Below are positions 4,870 through 12,847 of a stretch of DNA of 12,938 nucleotides, in pieces. The translations under genes and the position numbers were made by a program. Where the stretch lies: the NCBI GenBank assembly GCA_947589725.1, contig CANQCQ010000010.1:1-12938 (forward strand), written 5' to 3'. The notes below the pieces were generated by a model. It saw only the letters and a program-made list of their open reading frames with translations, was not told the DNA's origin and did no database searches. The first letter of the stretch is position 1; each line of letters opens with the position of its first letter. The DNA comes from an uncultured Bacilli bacterium. GTDB taxonomy: Bacteria > Bacillota_I > Bacilli_A > RF39 > UBA660.

Positions 4870-5748
4870 TTATAAACAAAACGCAGGGGCTAGACCCATA
4901 CTTCCTCTACTACCATTAAAATTAACTGACCCGCTACTATAAACAACGCACCAAACATAACCTTCGCTGGAGTCGTGATAACTACTAGGACTTCTTAACC
5001 AATAAGAATTACTTGTCCCTACTGTTCCATTTTTATTGTTGTATTTTATTCTATTGCTAGAAGTTTTCATATACTCATATTGAGTTCCTTCCCAATCACT
5101 TGGGTTATTACCGCTTAAATAATTGCTATATGTTGATGTACCAAATACTTCAGGATAACTTAATAACCAAATTTTATCTTTAGTAATTAGTGGAGCACCA
5201 CTAGTTGAAGTGTGTTGTGCTAAATTCTTTTTATTTACTTCTTTAATAAGTGGACTAAAGGTAGTTGGCATAGCATTTAATAAAACGTCATTTAACCAAG
5301 TTCTTAAAGGATTGCTTGAATAATTATCTGTATCTTGAACAGGCGTATATATTTTGCCCCAATAATATTCGTATTCCGGAGTTCCTTTGTTTCCCATTAT
5401 TTCTTTAAAACCTATAGTAACTGCAGCTTTATTTTTCCCATTTATCGATTTACTTAAGTCGTCGTGATTAAAGTCCATTATAACCATTTGCATATCTTGA
5501 GCAGCATGAGAAGTTGTATAATCTCCACTTTTTCCAGAAGCATTAATATGAACCGTCCTTGTATCACCAATATGCCAATAATCACTAATATTAATTTTCC
5601 CGTCATAATGAGCTTCTAGCATTGCAGCAATTTGTTCATCCGTTCCAGTAGCAAAATCTACTATTTCATAACTTGGCTTGCCTTTATAAATCAAATCACC
5701 ATTATATACTAAACCTAATGGCTTTTCCTCGTTTATAACTAACCCCAT
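4870..5748 (-). CDS. Tail paralogue A (DUF6273-like C-terminus), intact, 292 aa
   Basis: First and intact member of the family. The N-terminal segment (1-50, MGLVINEEKPLGLVYNGDLI...) likely docks to the baseplate, because it is the part most shared with C and D in their ON state. The body has HAAQDMQMVIMDFNHDDL (81-98), PLRTWLN (147-153), DKIWLLSYPEVFG (191-203), NPSDWEG (215-221), NRIKYNN (232-238), YWLRSPSS (249-256) and LAPAFCL (286-292). Where C and D have their G tract, A has a shorter stretch without G runs. GAGGAG lies 7 bases upstream of the ATG, and only 4 bases separate it from the stop of the fibre gene. The likely role is binding a host surface ligand; this rests on position and domain type, not on a named homologue. 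Confidence 0.72.
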   Translation of the reverse strand: MGLVINEEKPLGLVYNGDLIYKGKPSYEIVDFATGTDEQIAAMLEAHYDGKINISDYWHIGDTRTVHINASGKSGDYTTSHAAQDMQMVIMDFNHDDLSKSINGKNKAAVTIGFKEIMGNKGTPEYEYYWGKIYTPVQDTDNYSSNPLRTWLNDVLLNAMPTTFSPLIKEVNKKNLAQHTSTSGAPLITKDKIWLLSYPEVFGTSTYSNYLSGNNPSDWEGTQYEYMKTSSNRIKYNNKNGTVGTSNSYWLRSPSSYHDSSEGYVWCVVYSSGSVNFNGSRGSMGLAPAFCL

Positions 5749-5752
5749 ACTA

Positions 5753-6913
5753 TCACTCCTCTACCCAATAATATAAATGTTGAGTATCACCAACAGATTG
5801 AGTTTTTGCTACTTCTTCACTATCACATTTTACAAGCATGTCATTTGTAAGTTGACTCACTTTAGTTGGAATAGCGCTTTTTTCTGCTTTGTTATTCCAA
5901 TTTGATATATTTGTAGTAGTTATTGATTTTACATGAGATGGTACTGTTGGGTCGGATTCAGTATAACTTTTTAAATACCCCTCATCATTTTGCAATTGAC
6001 TAACTTTAGTAGGTATTAATGCTTTTAATGAATTTGTAATTTCTGTTGCTTTATCATTTATAGCTTTATTCATTTCTTCTGTAGTACTGTATTGTGATAA
6101 GTCAATTTTAGTAGTACCTACTGCTACCCATTTGTGCGTATCCTCTCCAGTTTTTACCCAGAAACATGCAATATAATATTCATTGTCCGGAATTGAGGCA
6201 ATCGCTTGTATACTTGCTTTCGTTTGTATCTCGTTGTTTTTTACAAACATTTCTCTATAAAGAGGCTCTCCGTTTAAATTAAATACTTGTGGTTTAACTG
6301 TTGGCATATCTTGTAAATCTTGAGCATAATTTACAACATTAGCACTTACTTCTACACTGCTAGGTAAATTTTCTGGTTTAATTAAATAAATAGTAGTTTC
6401 GCTTATATTGTCAGTAGGTAGTGTGTCTACTGTTAAAATACTTAAACTAGAAATACTAGCAATTTGTTTGCCAATTTCCGTCATTAAATCTTCTCTGGCT
6501 TTGTTTATTTGTCCAGTTAATTGTTTATTAGAATCACTAATTTGTTGTTCCAAGTCATTGGTAGCATTTGTAATATTTTCATTTAATTGTGCTGTTGTGT
6601 CGGTAATATTTTTTTCTAACGCACTTGTTTTTGTATTAATATCATCGGTCAAAGTTTGAACTTGTTTATTTACTTCGTCGGTAAATTTTTCTGTTTGAGT
6701 TGTTACAGTATTTTCAAATTCACTTGTTTTTGTATTTATTGTTTCTTCTGTTTCAGTTTGGAAATCTTGAATGTCTTGTAACGTCGTTTCAATTTTTCCT
6801 GCTTCTGCTTCTATTTTTTTATTATACACATCAAAATTATGATTTAAATTATACGCATCAAATGGCGTAGTTTTATCTGGCAAGTCCTTAAATATTATTA
6901 ATTCATTTTCCAT
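5753..6913 (-). CDS. Coiled-coil baseplate/tail fibre protein, 386 aa
   Basis: Structural tail-tip protein. The short N-terminal head (1-30, IIFKDLPDKTTPFDAYNLN) is typical of fibre or upper-baseplate proteins that start on the baseplate. Residues 30-155 form a long Thr/Asn/Gln-rich coiled coil, consistent with a trimeric stalk. A beta-rich domain follows (about 157-270, TLPTDNISETTIYLIKP onward). The C-terminal part carries IPTKVSQLxND twice (300-310 and 348-358), SYTESDPTVPSHVKSI and ISNWNNKA, motifs widely shared by phage tail fibres. AAGGAG lies 6 bases upstream of the ATG. The gene follows a terminator-like hairpin and precedes paralogue A by 4 bases, so it probably forms the scaffold to which the paralogous tip proteins attach. 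That attachment is inferred. Confidence 0.82.
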   Translation of the reverse strand: MENELIIFKDLPDKTTPFDAYNLNHNFDVYNKKIEAEAGKIETTLQDIQDFQTETEETINTKTSEFENTVTTQTEKFTDEVNKQVQTLTDDINTKTSALEKNITDTTAQLNENITNATNDLEQQISDSNKQLTGQINKAREDLMTEIGKQIASISSLSILTVDTLPTDNISETTIYLIKPENLPSSVEVSANVVNYAQDLQDMPTVKPQVFNLNGEPLYREMFVKNNEIQTKASIQAIASIPDNEYYIACFWVKTGEDTHKWVAVGTTKIDLSQYSTTEEMNKAINDKATEITNSLKALIPTKVSQLQNDEGYLKSYTESDPTVPSHVKSITTTNISNWNNKAEKSAIPTKVSQLTNDMLVKCDSEEVAKTQSVGDTQHLYYWVEE

Positions 6914-6935
6914 TGTTATCTCCTTTCATTTCAAC

Positions 6936-6961
6936 AAAAAAAGTTCTTAAAAAGAACCTTT
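6936..6961 (-). terminator. Intra-operon terminator/attenuator before the fibre gene
   Basis: On the - strand AAAGGTTCTT (6961-6952) pairs with AAGAACTTTT (6948-6939) over 10 bp with one G-U pair and a 3-base loop. The T tract runs to 6936. It lies just after the stop of the 98-aa gene and 22 bases before the fibre start. No room for a promoter remains behind it, so the fibre, tip and lysis genes must depend on read-through. Confidence 0.7.
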
Positions 6962-6963
6962 AT

Positions 6964-7260
6964 TTAAATCTCATTATTTTCAAAAACGTCCTCTGCATCC
7001 TTATATTTATCTATTGTTTTTAAATATTCATACGCCTGAGTTATTGTTAGTTTGTCATTATAATTTAATTTTTCTAAACTCCCTACTCTATATATTTGTG
7101 CTATACTTTTTTCTTGTTTTTCTCTATCTCTTTGGTCTTTATTTAAATAAGAATATATTAATAATTTTGTTTTTCCATTTACTTCATTTTGAATTTCTGC
7201 TATTCTATGATAATTTAATATTATCCCATTTTCTAAAATTATTTCTTTTTTTAATGCCAT
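6964..7260 (-). CDS. Conserved small phage tail-region protein, 98 aa, function unknown
   Basis: The N-terminus MALKKEIILENGIILNYHRI resembles small proteins found after the tail-tip gene in many Gram-positive phages. I recognise the type but know of no assigned function. Residues 1-40 look like a beta-rich fold and residues 70-92 (KLTITQAYEYLKTIDKYKDAED) a helix. There is no membrane segment, signal peptide or cysteine. AAAGGA precedes the ATG. It sits 17 bases after the Tal-type gene and is followed directly by the 6936-6961 hairpin, so it is the last gene of the upstream tail block. A small baseplate or assembly factor is plausible. Confidence 0.65.
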   Translation of the reverse strand: MALKKEIILENGIILNYHRIAEIQNEVNGKTKLLIYSYLNKDQRDREKQEKSIAQIYRVGSLEKLNYNDKLTITQAYEYLKTIDKYKDAEDVFENNEI

Positions 7261-7277
7261 TTTTATTTTCCTTTCTT

Positions 7278-10067
7278 TTAATATGTAGTACCAATTACAA
7301 AGAAATCATTTCTTCTTGATTGATTTGCTGAACTAACCGAACACATAATATAGTAGTGTAATGTAGTAGTATCACTTTGGTCGCGATTACATACCCAACT
7401 TAATGAATTAGCTGCTCTATCCGTTACATTAACAACTAATAATTGAGTAAATAAGTTACTAGGCAAGCCCATAGTTATTTCACTACTTCTGTAAACATTT
7501 CCACTTTGAGTTGTAACGGAAGTTGTAAATACACTAGTAGTCCAACACATAGCAATATTAGTATTTAATATCCTAGCTATAGTCCAACCTTGACTATAAC
7601 TTATATCAATCCCATTAATTGCGGAATACATATTATTTACGTATCCAACAGTTGCTGCGTCTGTGTCACTTTCCACAAAATTAGTTATAGTGACTCTTGG
7701 TACTGTAATTTGAGAATCAGTAATATAACAAGAGGTATTATTATTGCTACTAATTAATTGTATATTCGGGTTCCTAGAACTATTTGAAGTTCGTAGTTTA
7801 ATTTCTCCAGTGCTATAATCTGCTTCACTTAACCCTATTTGAACAGCTGGATAACTAGTGTCTTCTCTTCTTATAGTCATTGATGAATCTTGATAATTAG
7901 CATACCAAGCATTTTTTCTTCTAAATAAATTTCCTGCAGAATAAAAACTAGCTTCATACATATCTTCACCAAGAGTATCATTTATTAATACTGAAGGAAC
8001 TCCCGTGTTTCCTTTGTCTACTAATTCTATATTTCCACCATCAATTGTTATATTTTTAGCGGTTCCATTGTTAAATGTTATGTCGCCTTCTTCTGTTAAA
8101 GTAAAATTTTTAGAAGTGATTTTTACTTGGTCAACATTAACATTAAATTGACTAAATAAATCATCAGTATTTAATTTTAATGAAACTTCACCTTTTACAT
8201 TTTGTACTTCGCCATCTAAATTAGTAATTTGTGCATTTACACTTTCAGTAATACTATCAGCCGTTTCAGTAATTTTAGTATTTAAGTCTTGTACTTGACC
8301 GTTTACTAAATCAGTAACTTTCCCAACTTCACTTTCTATTTTATCTTCCGTTTGTGTTATACTGCTTCTTAATTCAATTTTAGTCGCAAATAAATTTGTA
8401 TAATCATTTTGTGTTACGAATTTCCCGTAAATATAAGCATTTGTATATCCATCTAATAATGTAAATTTGTAATCACCCTCTGGTAAATCTAAATCTAAAT
8501 AAGGCAAATTTTCTATTACTGGAGTATCTAGTACAATTAAATTACCATTTTCGTCAAAATCTATTTTTTTAGTTTTAAAGCATTTCTTTTCTCCATAATT
8601 AAATTCAAACTCATCATAATTATTTTCGTCCATGTATAATAACTCTGGCATATCATAATCATAACTAAAATCACCTTCTACTTGTTCTATTCTCAAATAG
8701 CTTTTAACTCTAGCATATGTATTATCACTAGGATAAATTGTATATGTTGGATATGTTAAGTCAATATGTTCTCCTATAGGGTGTATTTTTATACTCAATG
8801 GCGACCCGCCATATAATTTAGCTATGTTTAGTTCAGCATTTTTCGTTTCGCCCTCTACCGTTAAAGTTGCCGATTCTGAAACTTCTTGTTGTATTTTATC
8901 TATATCAACTTCAAATTTAGCTAGTTTTTCGTTCTGGTTTTCTACTTCTTCTACTAAACCAGTAATAGTTTTATTATTATGGTCAACTTGTAACTTAACA
9001 TTCCTCATTTCTTGTTTTTGGCTTCCTGCTAAGTTATAATTTGTTGGCGAAGTATTTTGAGTATCAGCACCAACAGTAGATTTTATACGACTAGTATTTT
9101 CATAATTTAAAATAACACCTTCAAAAGTTTTATTATTTTTATCTATTATTTCTATTGTATCGTTTAAATCTAAATATGAACCATCAACAAAACCTGTTAA
9201 AGAAAAAGGTGTTAGATTTAATCCTAAAATATATTGTGCGACTTTTTCTATCATTTCTTCTCTATATAAATCAACAAATGGATTATCCAAGATTTTCCAT
9301 TCAATTTTATTTTCTTCAATATTAGATGGATAAATAATATCATCATCCATGCCATCTTTTCCTAAAATAATAGTATTTATAACTCCAAATTCATTTTCTC
9401 TTGTAAGGTTTTCATATCTTTTTCTAACGATAAAATGGTCAGTAGTTTGTTGTGATTTTATGACTAATCCACCAGTTCTACTTATGAAAGCAATACTTCC
9501 TCCTATTTCAGCCATTCTGCTTACTACTTCTCTATAAGTACAATTTTCTAAAAAATTTGGTTGTTTAAATTCATAATCATACCAATTAAAATCTTTCGTT
9601 TCTAAAGGAATTCCTAATTCTTCACAAATTTCTTCTATTATTTCTAGACCAGTATGATTAATAGACCAGTCTAACTTGGTTTTATATAGTGCATCGAATT
9701 TTATGGTTCTATCTTGTATATTATTAAAAGATATAGTTCGCTTTGTTATATCAGTCGTTATTTTATCAGATTCTGCAATAAAAATCCCTTGTGGAATATA
9801 TTCTACTTCATTATTAATTAGTAATCCTTTAAAAACATAAATTTCTTTATTTTCAAAATTTAATGAATTATCTAGATCGTAAATATCAAATGAACAAGTT
9901 CTTATTGGAAAACTTCCAATCATTTTTTCAGCTTTATGTGATATTTTTGGTACAGTTTTAATAATTTTTCCAGTATATTCTACTCCATCTACTACAATTT
10001 TACATTTTGGAATTAATGAAGTCTTATTTTCAATATATTGTTTATATTCTTCAGTTACTTTATACAT
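7278..10067 (-). CDS. Tail-tip (Tal/baseplate hub-like) protein with C-terminal fibre region, 929 aa
   Basis: Large tail-associated structural protein that forms the tail tip and links the tube to fibres. Residues 1-330 resemble the gp27-like hub of siphovirus Tal proteins (LIPKCKIVVDGVEYTGKI at the start, CTYREVVSRMAEIGG at 176-190). Residues 345-400 and 560-640 are coiled-coil-like linkers (for example ITQTEDKIESEVGKVTDLVN). Residues 400-550 form a beta-rich insert. Residues 640-800 contain VDQVKITSKNF and other beta-helix-like fibre segments. The tail 800-929 is a Ser/Thr/Asn-rich globular end. I see no peptidase or lysozyme motif, unlike many Tal proteins. AGGA lies 7 bases upstream of the ATG; the preceding gene ends 4 bases before it. 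No canonical long Dit gene is present. Confidence 0.85.
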   Translation of the reverse strand: MYKVTEEYKQYIENKTSLIPKCKIVVDGVEYTGKIIKTVPKISHKAEKMIGSFPIRTCSFDIYDLDNSLNFENKEIYVFKGLLINNEVEYIPQGIFIAESDKITTDITKRTISFNNIQDRTIKFDALYKTKLDWSINHTGLEIIEEICEELGIPLETKDFNWYDYEFKQPNFLENCTYREVVSRMAEIGGSIAFISRTGGLVIKSQQTTDHFIVRKRYENLTRENEFGVINTIILGKDGMDDDIIYPSNIEENKIEWKILDNPFVDLYREEMIEKVAQYILGLNLTPFSLTGFVDGSYLDLNDTIEIIDKNNKTFEGVILNYENTSRIKSTVGADTQNTSPTNYNLAGSQKQEMRNVKLQVDHNNKTITGLVEEVENQNEKLAKFEVDIDKIQQEVSESATLTVEGETKNAELNIAKLYGGSPLSIKIHPIGEHIDLTYPTYTIYPSDNTYARVKSYLRIEQVEGDFSYDYDMPELLYMDENNYDEFEFNYGEKKCFKTKKIDFDENGNLIVLDTPVIENLPYLDLDLPEGDYKFTLLDGYTNAYIYGKFVTQNDYTNLFATKIELRSSITQTEDKIESEVGKVTDLVNGQVQDLNTKITETADSITESVNAQITNLDGEVQNVKGEVSLKLNTDDLFSQFNVNVDQVKITSKNFTLTEEGDITFNNGTAKNITIDGGNIELVDKGNTGVPSVLINDTLGEDMYEASFYSAGNLFRRKNAWYANYQDSSMTIRREDTSYPAVQIGLSEADYSTGEIKLRTSNSSRNPNIQLISSNNNTSCYITDSQITVPRVTITNFVESDTDAATVGYVNNMYSAINGIDISYSQGWTIARILNTNIAMCWTTSVFTTSVTTQSGNVYRSSEITMGLPSNLFTQLLVVNVTDRAANSLSWVCNRDQSDTTTLHYYIMCSVSSANQSRRNDFFVIGTTY

Positions 10068-10071
10068 AAAG

Positions 10072-10449
10072 TCATCCTACATTATCTACATCCATTTGGA
10101 TGAACCTTATTTGAAAAGGCTCGGCTATCATTTCATCATTAACTTTTTTCGCTTTTACTGCATCCCCTACTACATACATTGTTTTAGTTACAAAGTCCAT
10201 TTCTTTTAAATCATAATAATATAACTCTCCACTAGTTTTTTCCAATAACTTTAAAATTTTGGATATTTGTTCTTTACCACGATAGTCCTTAAAATCGTAG
10301 GAAACCTTATTAGTTAATCCAACAACGTCCCTATACATTGTTCCATCATCGCTTCTCCCAGAATTTTCGCTATCTAGTTGTGAATATTCATATCCAATAT
10401 CATCTGCACAAAATACAACACCATCAAATTTAAATTCCGTGTCTTTCAA
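10072..10449 (-). CDS. DUF6711-like small tail protein, possible Dit substitute, 125 aa (TTG start)
   Basis: Small protein between tape measure and tail tip. The opening FKFDGVVFCADDIGYEYSQLDSENSGRSDDGTMYRDV and the later TKTMYVVGDAVKAKK resemble DUF6711 proteins, which sit at this point in clostridial and streptococcal phages. Because canonical Dit proteins occupy this place, a role at the junction between tube and tip is a reasonable guess. It starts with TTG at 10449, preceded by AAGGGAG; no ATG occurs in frame before codon 38, which would delete the conserved N-terminus. The stop TGA overlaps the ribosome binding region of the 929-aa gene. The family assignment is from memory of its motif pattern. 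Confidence 0.72.
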   Translation of the reverse strand: MKDTEFKFDGVVFCADDIGYEYSQLDSENSGRSDDGTMYRDVVGLTNKVSYDFKDYRGKEQISKILKLLEKTSGELYYYDLKEMDFVTKTMYVVGDAVKAKKVNDEMIAEPFQIRFIQMDVDNVG

Positions 10450-10476
10450 TTAGTATCTCTCCCTTCTATAAAGAAA

Positions 10477-10510
10477 GAGAAATATCGTTAAACTAGTAAC
10501 AATATTTCTC
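10477..10510 (-). terminator. 14-bp hairpin spanning the tape measure stop codon
   Basis: On the - strand GAGAAATATTGTTA (10510-10497) pairs with TAACGATATTTCTC (10490-10477), 14 pairs with one G-U and a 6-base loop. It is followed by TTTCTTT. It includes the tape measure TAA. The interrupted U tract suggests an attenuator or an mRNA end-protecting/processing hairpin rather than a full stop. Confidence 0.5.
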
Positions 10511-12833
10511 CTGCATCAATTTCAGCTTGATTAATTTTCTTTATAATCTTTTTACCATCTTCATATTTAACATTTATTGTTAATTCTAATTCTTGTTTAG
10601 AATTTCCACCATTAGTATCTTTAATAGCTCTTACTACTTGACCATAAATTTTACTTTCCGGAGCTATGATTTCTCCTTCGCGCGTATTATCACCAACAAT
10701 ACTTAACTGCGGTTCATTTGGAGGAACCCAAGCACCTTCTGCTAATTTTGGAATTTTTGGAATATTTATTCCTTTACCACCAACAGCAGGTACCCAATCA
10801 GGAATTTTTATTTTGTTTAAACCAGAAATAAATCCATTTATTATATCTATTATAAAATTAATTGGTGCCTTTATTATTCCAACTAGTCCATCTACTATAT
10901 TTTTAAAAATAGTTTTTACTCCATTCCACGCTTTTTTCCAATTACCTGTAAATATGCCTGTAATAAAATCTATAATACCGGTAAAAATACCTATTATGCT
11001 TCCAACTGTATCACTTATAAATGCCATTATAGTACCCATTACACCAATAATAGTGCTTGATATTTGACTCCATACTGGTGCTAGAATTTCTAATAAAAAT
11101 TTGACAATAGGGTCTATAAATTTATTATAAATTTCTAGTGCGTCATTTACTAAAGTACCAACAAAATCACCAACTTTTTCAACTAATTTGCTAATATGTT
11201 CATCCCATAACCAACTTAAAGTTTCTAAGAAAGGTGTCACTATCGGTTCAATAACATTGTCCCAAATACTTTGAAATAAACCTATAATATTTGTTACAAA
11301 TTCTCCTATATTATTGACTAAAGGCGCTCCATGTTCATCCCATAGTTTCACTAAAATACCGCTAAAATCTGTCCATACTTGAGTTATATATTGTATAGCA
11401 GGATCAATAGCATCTTTCCAAATTGAATTAAAAACACCACTTACTCCATCAATAATCGGTTGTCCCCATGTTTCTATTCCACTTTGGATAGTTGTCCAAA
11501 AATTAGTCCATAATAAACTCATATTTGATAATGAAGTACCAACATTCATTTCAATATTTGTCCAAGTCGTTTGAATATTAGTCCATAGATTTGAACCTAA
11601 TGTTGTCCAATAATTTAATAAAAACTGTCCATAGGTTGTTACAGCACCAACAAATGCTTGAATTGGAGCTGAATTCCAAATATTAGAAAACACTTCTCTT
11701 ATTTTCGTAGCAATATCTAATAAACCTGAACTTGTTTTTTCAGCCTCTACTAATGGACTATTATCCATTATTGGTGATGAAACTCCACTAGCTGAAGAAT
11801 CTCCACCACTAGTTGTATCCTTACTTTTAGTATTTAAAACATTAATCTCGTCCATACTTCCAAAAGCTTTATTTACTTCTTTAGCCGCTTTTTTTGCTGC
11901 TGTTCCTGTAGATGCTATATCACTTGCAGTATTAACTGCACTACTTCCTAATCCTGATATACTTGAACTACCTTTTGAAACGACAGTTGGCATTTCTAAT
12001 CCAAAGGCTTTTAATATTGTTTGAATCGAATTAAATAATTTTGTAACTGCACTTATTGCACTATTTATTATAGGAATAAATAATTGTGCTAATGGTGCAA
12101 CTACTTTTCCAATAGCTACAGTCATTTGATTAAAGTTAAATTTTAATTGTTGAATTTGACCGCCAAACGTTTTTGTATAAGCTGATGCATCACCAATTTG
12201 AAATTTAGTTTCTTGCATTATACCATTATATTCAGCTTCAATTTTTTGAGCTTGCGTCATCGCTGAAGTAGTAGTATTATGAGCAGCAGCCCATTCTTCC
12301 CACATTTTAGCTACATTTTTTGTAACACCCGCATTATCAACTAAAATTGAATTTTCATTTTTTAAACCTTCTGTAGCAGATACTACTGCTTCTCCTAAAT
12401 CATAAGAAGCTTGTCTACCAAAAGCCGCACTATCTTTTAATCTAGTCATTACGTCCTCTATTTGTGAAGTATCATAACCTCTAGCTAAAAGATTTTTATA
12501 CGCTGTTGCTGTTTCTTCGATTGAAACTAAACCATCTTTAGTGTATTCTTCCACAAATTTCTGAGCTTGAGAAAAAGAATTGCCAGTTCCTTGTACAATA
12601 CTATTTAAACCAGTAAAAGCACTTTGTACTTTACTAGCACTATCTATACAAGTTTTTGTAAAACTTGCTACTTGTTTTGCTGCAAAAGCTCCTAGAATAA
12701 ATCCTCCTACTTTTTTCATAGTAGAAGAAAAAGCACTTTCAGTTCCTTTTAAATTTGAATTTAATTGTTTATTATAATTTTTATCATTTAATTCCAAATC
12801 TATTTGAACTCTACCAGCACTTTCTTTTGCCAT
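10488..12833 (-). CDS. Tail tape measure protein, 781 aa
   Basis: Fixes tail length and is released at DNA entry. The N-terminal half (1-280) is helical and Gln/Ala/Ser-rich with KKVGGFILGAFAAKQ and ETATAYKNLLARG blocks. A low-complexity Ser/Gly/Thr linker spans about 285-360. A Trp-rich helical repeat region spans 385-600, with LWDEH twice (about 497 and 542, 45-residue period). A hydrophobic stretch (590-680) contains GNWKKAWNGVKTIFKNIVDG and IKIPDWVP, a signature of Gram-positive tape measure proteins. The end has SIVGDNTREGEIIAPES. I start at ATG 12833, with AGGCGGTGA 5 bases upstream; a GTG at 12842 lies inside that site. A length near 780 aa implies a tail of roughly 0.1 micrometre using the usual proportion. 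Lack of a peptidase domain is normal for the smaller members. Confidence 0.95.
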   Translation of the reverse strand: MAKESAGRVQIDLELNDKNYNKQLNSNLKGTESAFSSTMKKVGGFILGAFAAKQVASFTKTCIDSASKVQSAFTGLNSIVQGTGNSFSQAQKFVEEYTKDGLVSIEETATAYKNLLARGYDTSQIEDVMTRLKDSAAFGRQASYDLGEAVVSATEGLKNENSILVDNAGVTKNVAKMWEEWAAAHNTTTSAMTQAQKIEAEYNGIMQETKFQIGDASAYTKTFGGQIQQLKFNFNQMTVAIGKVVAPLAQLFIPIINSAISAVTKLFNSIQTILKAFGLEMPTVVSKGSSSISGLGSSAVNTASDIASTGTAAKKAAKEVNKAFGSMDEINVLNTKSKDTTSGGDSSASGVSSPIMDNSPLVEAEKTSSGLLDIATKIREVFSNIWNSAPIQAFVGAVTTYGQFLLNYWTTLGSNLWTNIQTTWTNIEMNVGTSLSNMSLLWTNFWTTIQSGIETWGQPIIDGVSGVFNSIWKDAIDPAIQYITQVWTDFSGILVKLWDEHGAPLVNNIGEFVTNIIGLFQSIWDNVIEPIVTPFLETLSWLWDEHISKLVEKVGDFVGTLVNDALEIYNKFIDPIVKFLLEILAPVWSQISSTIIGVMGTIMAFISDTVGSIIGIFTGIIDFITGIFTGNWKKAWNGVKTIFKNIVDGLVGIIKAPINFIIDIINGFISGLNKIKIPDWVPAVGGKGINIPKIPKLAEGAWVPPNEPQLSIVGDNTREGEIIAPESKIYGQVVRAIKDTNGGNSKQELELTINVKYEDGKKIIKKINQAEIDAGEILLLV

Positions 12834-12838
12834 ATATC

Positions 12839-12847
12839 TCACCGCCT
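12839..12847 (-). promoter_or_regulatory. Ribosome binding site of the tape measure gene
   Basis: AGGCGGTGA on the - strand, 8 of 9 bases matching the extended Shine-Dalgarno AGGAGGTGA, 5 bases before ATG 12833. It decides against the GTG at 12842, which is part of the site. It overlaps the stop codon (12848-12846) of the preceding gene. Confidence 0.75.

Noticed and set aside
6408..6659. Open frames on the + strand inside the late operon (also 7014-7319, 8824-9039, 9349-9537, 10666-11067, 12580-12777)
   Set aside because: Each lies fully or mostly opposite a well-supported - strand tail gene, has no convincing ribosome binding site, and shows the Phe/Leu/Ser-rich composition expected from the complement of AT-rich coding DNA.
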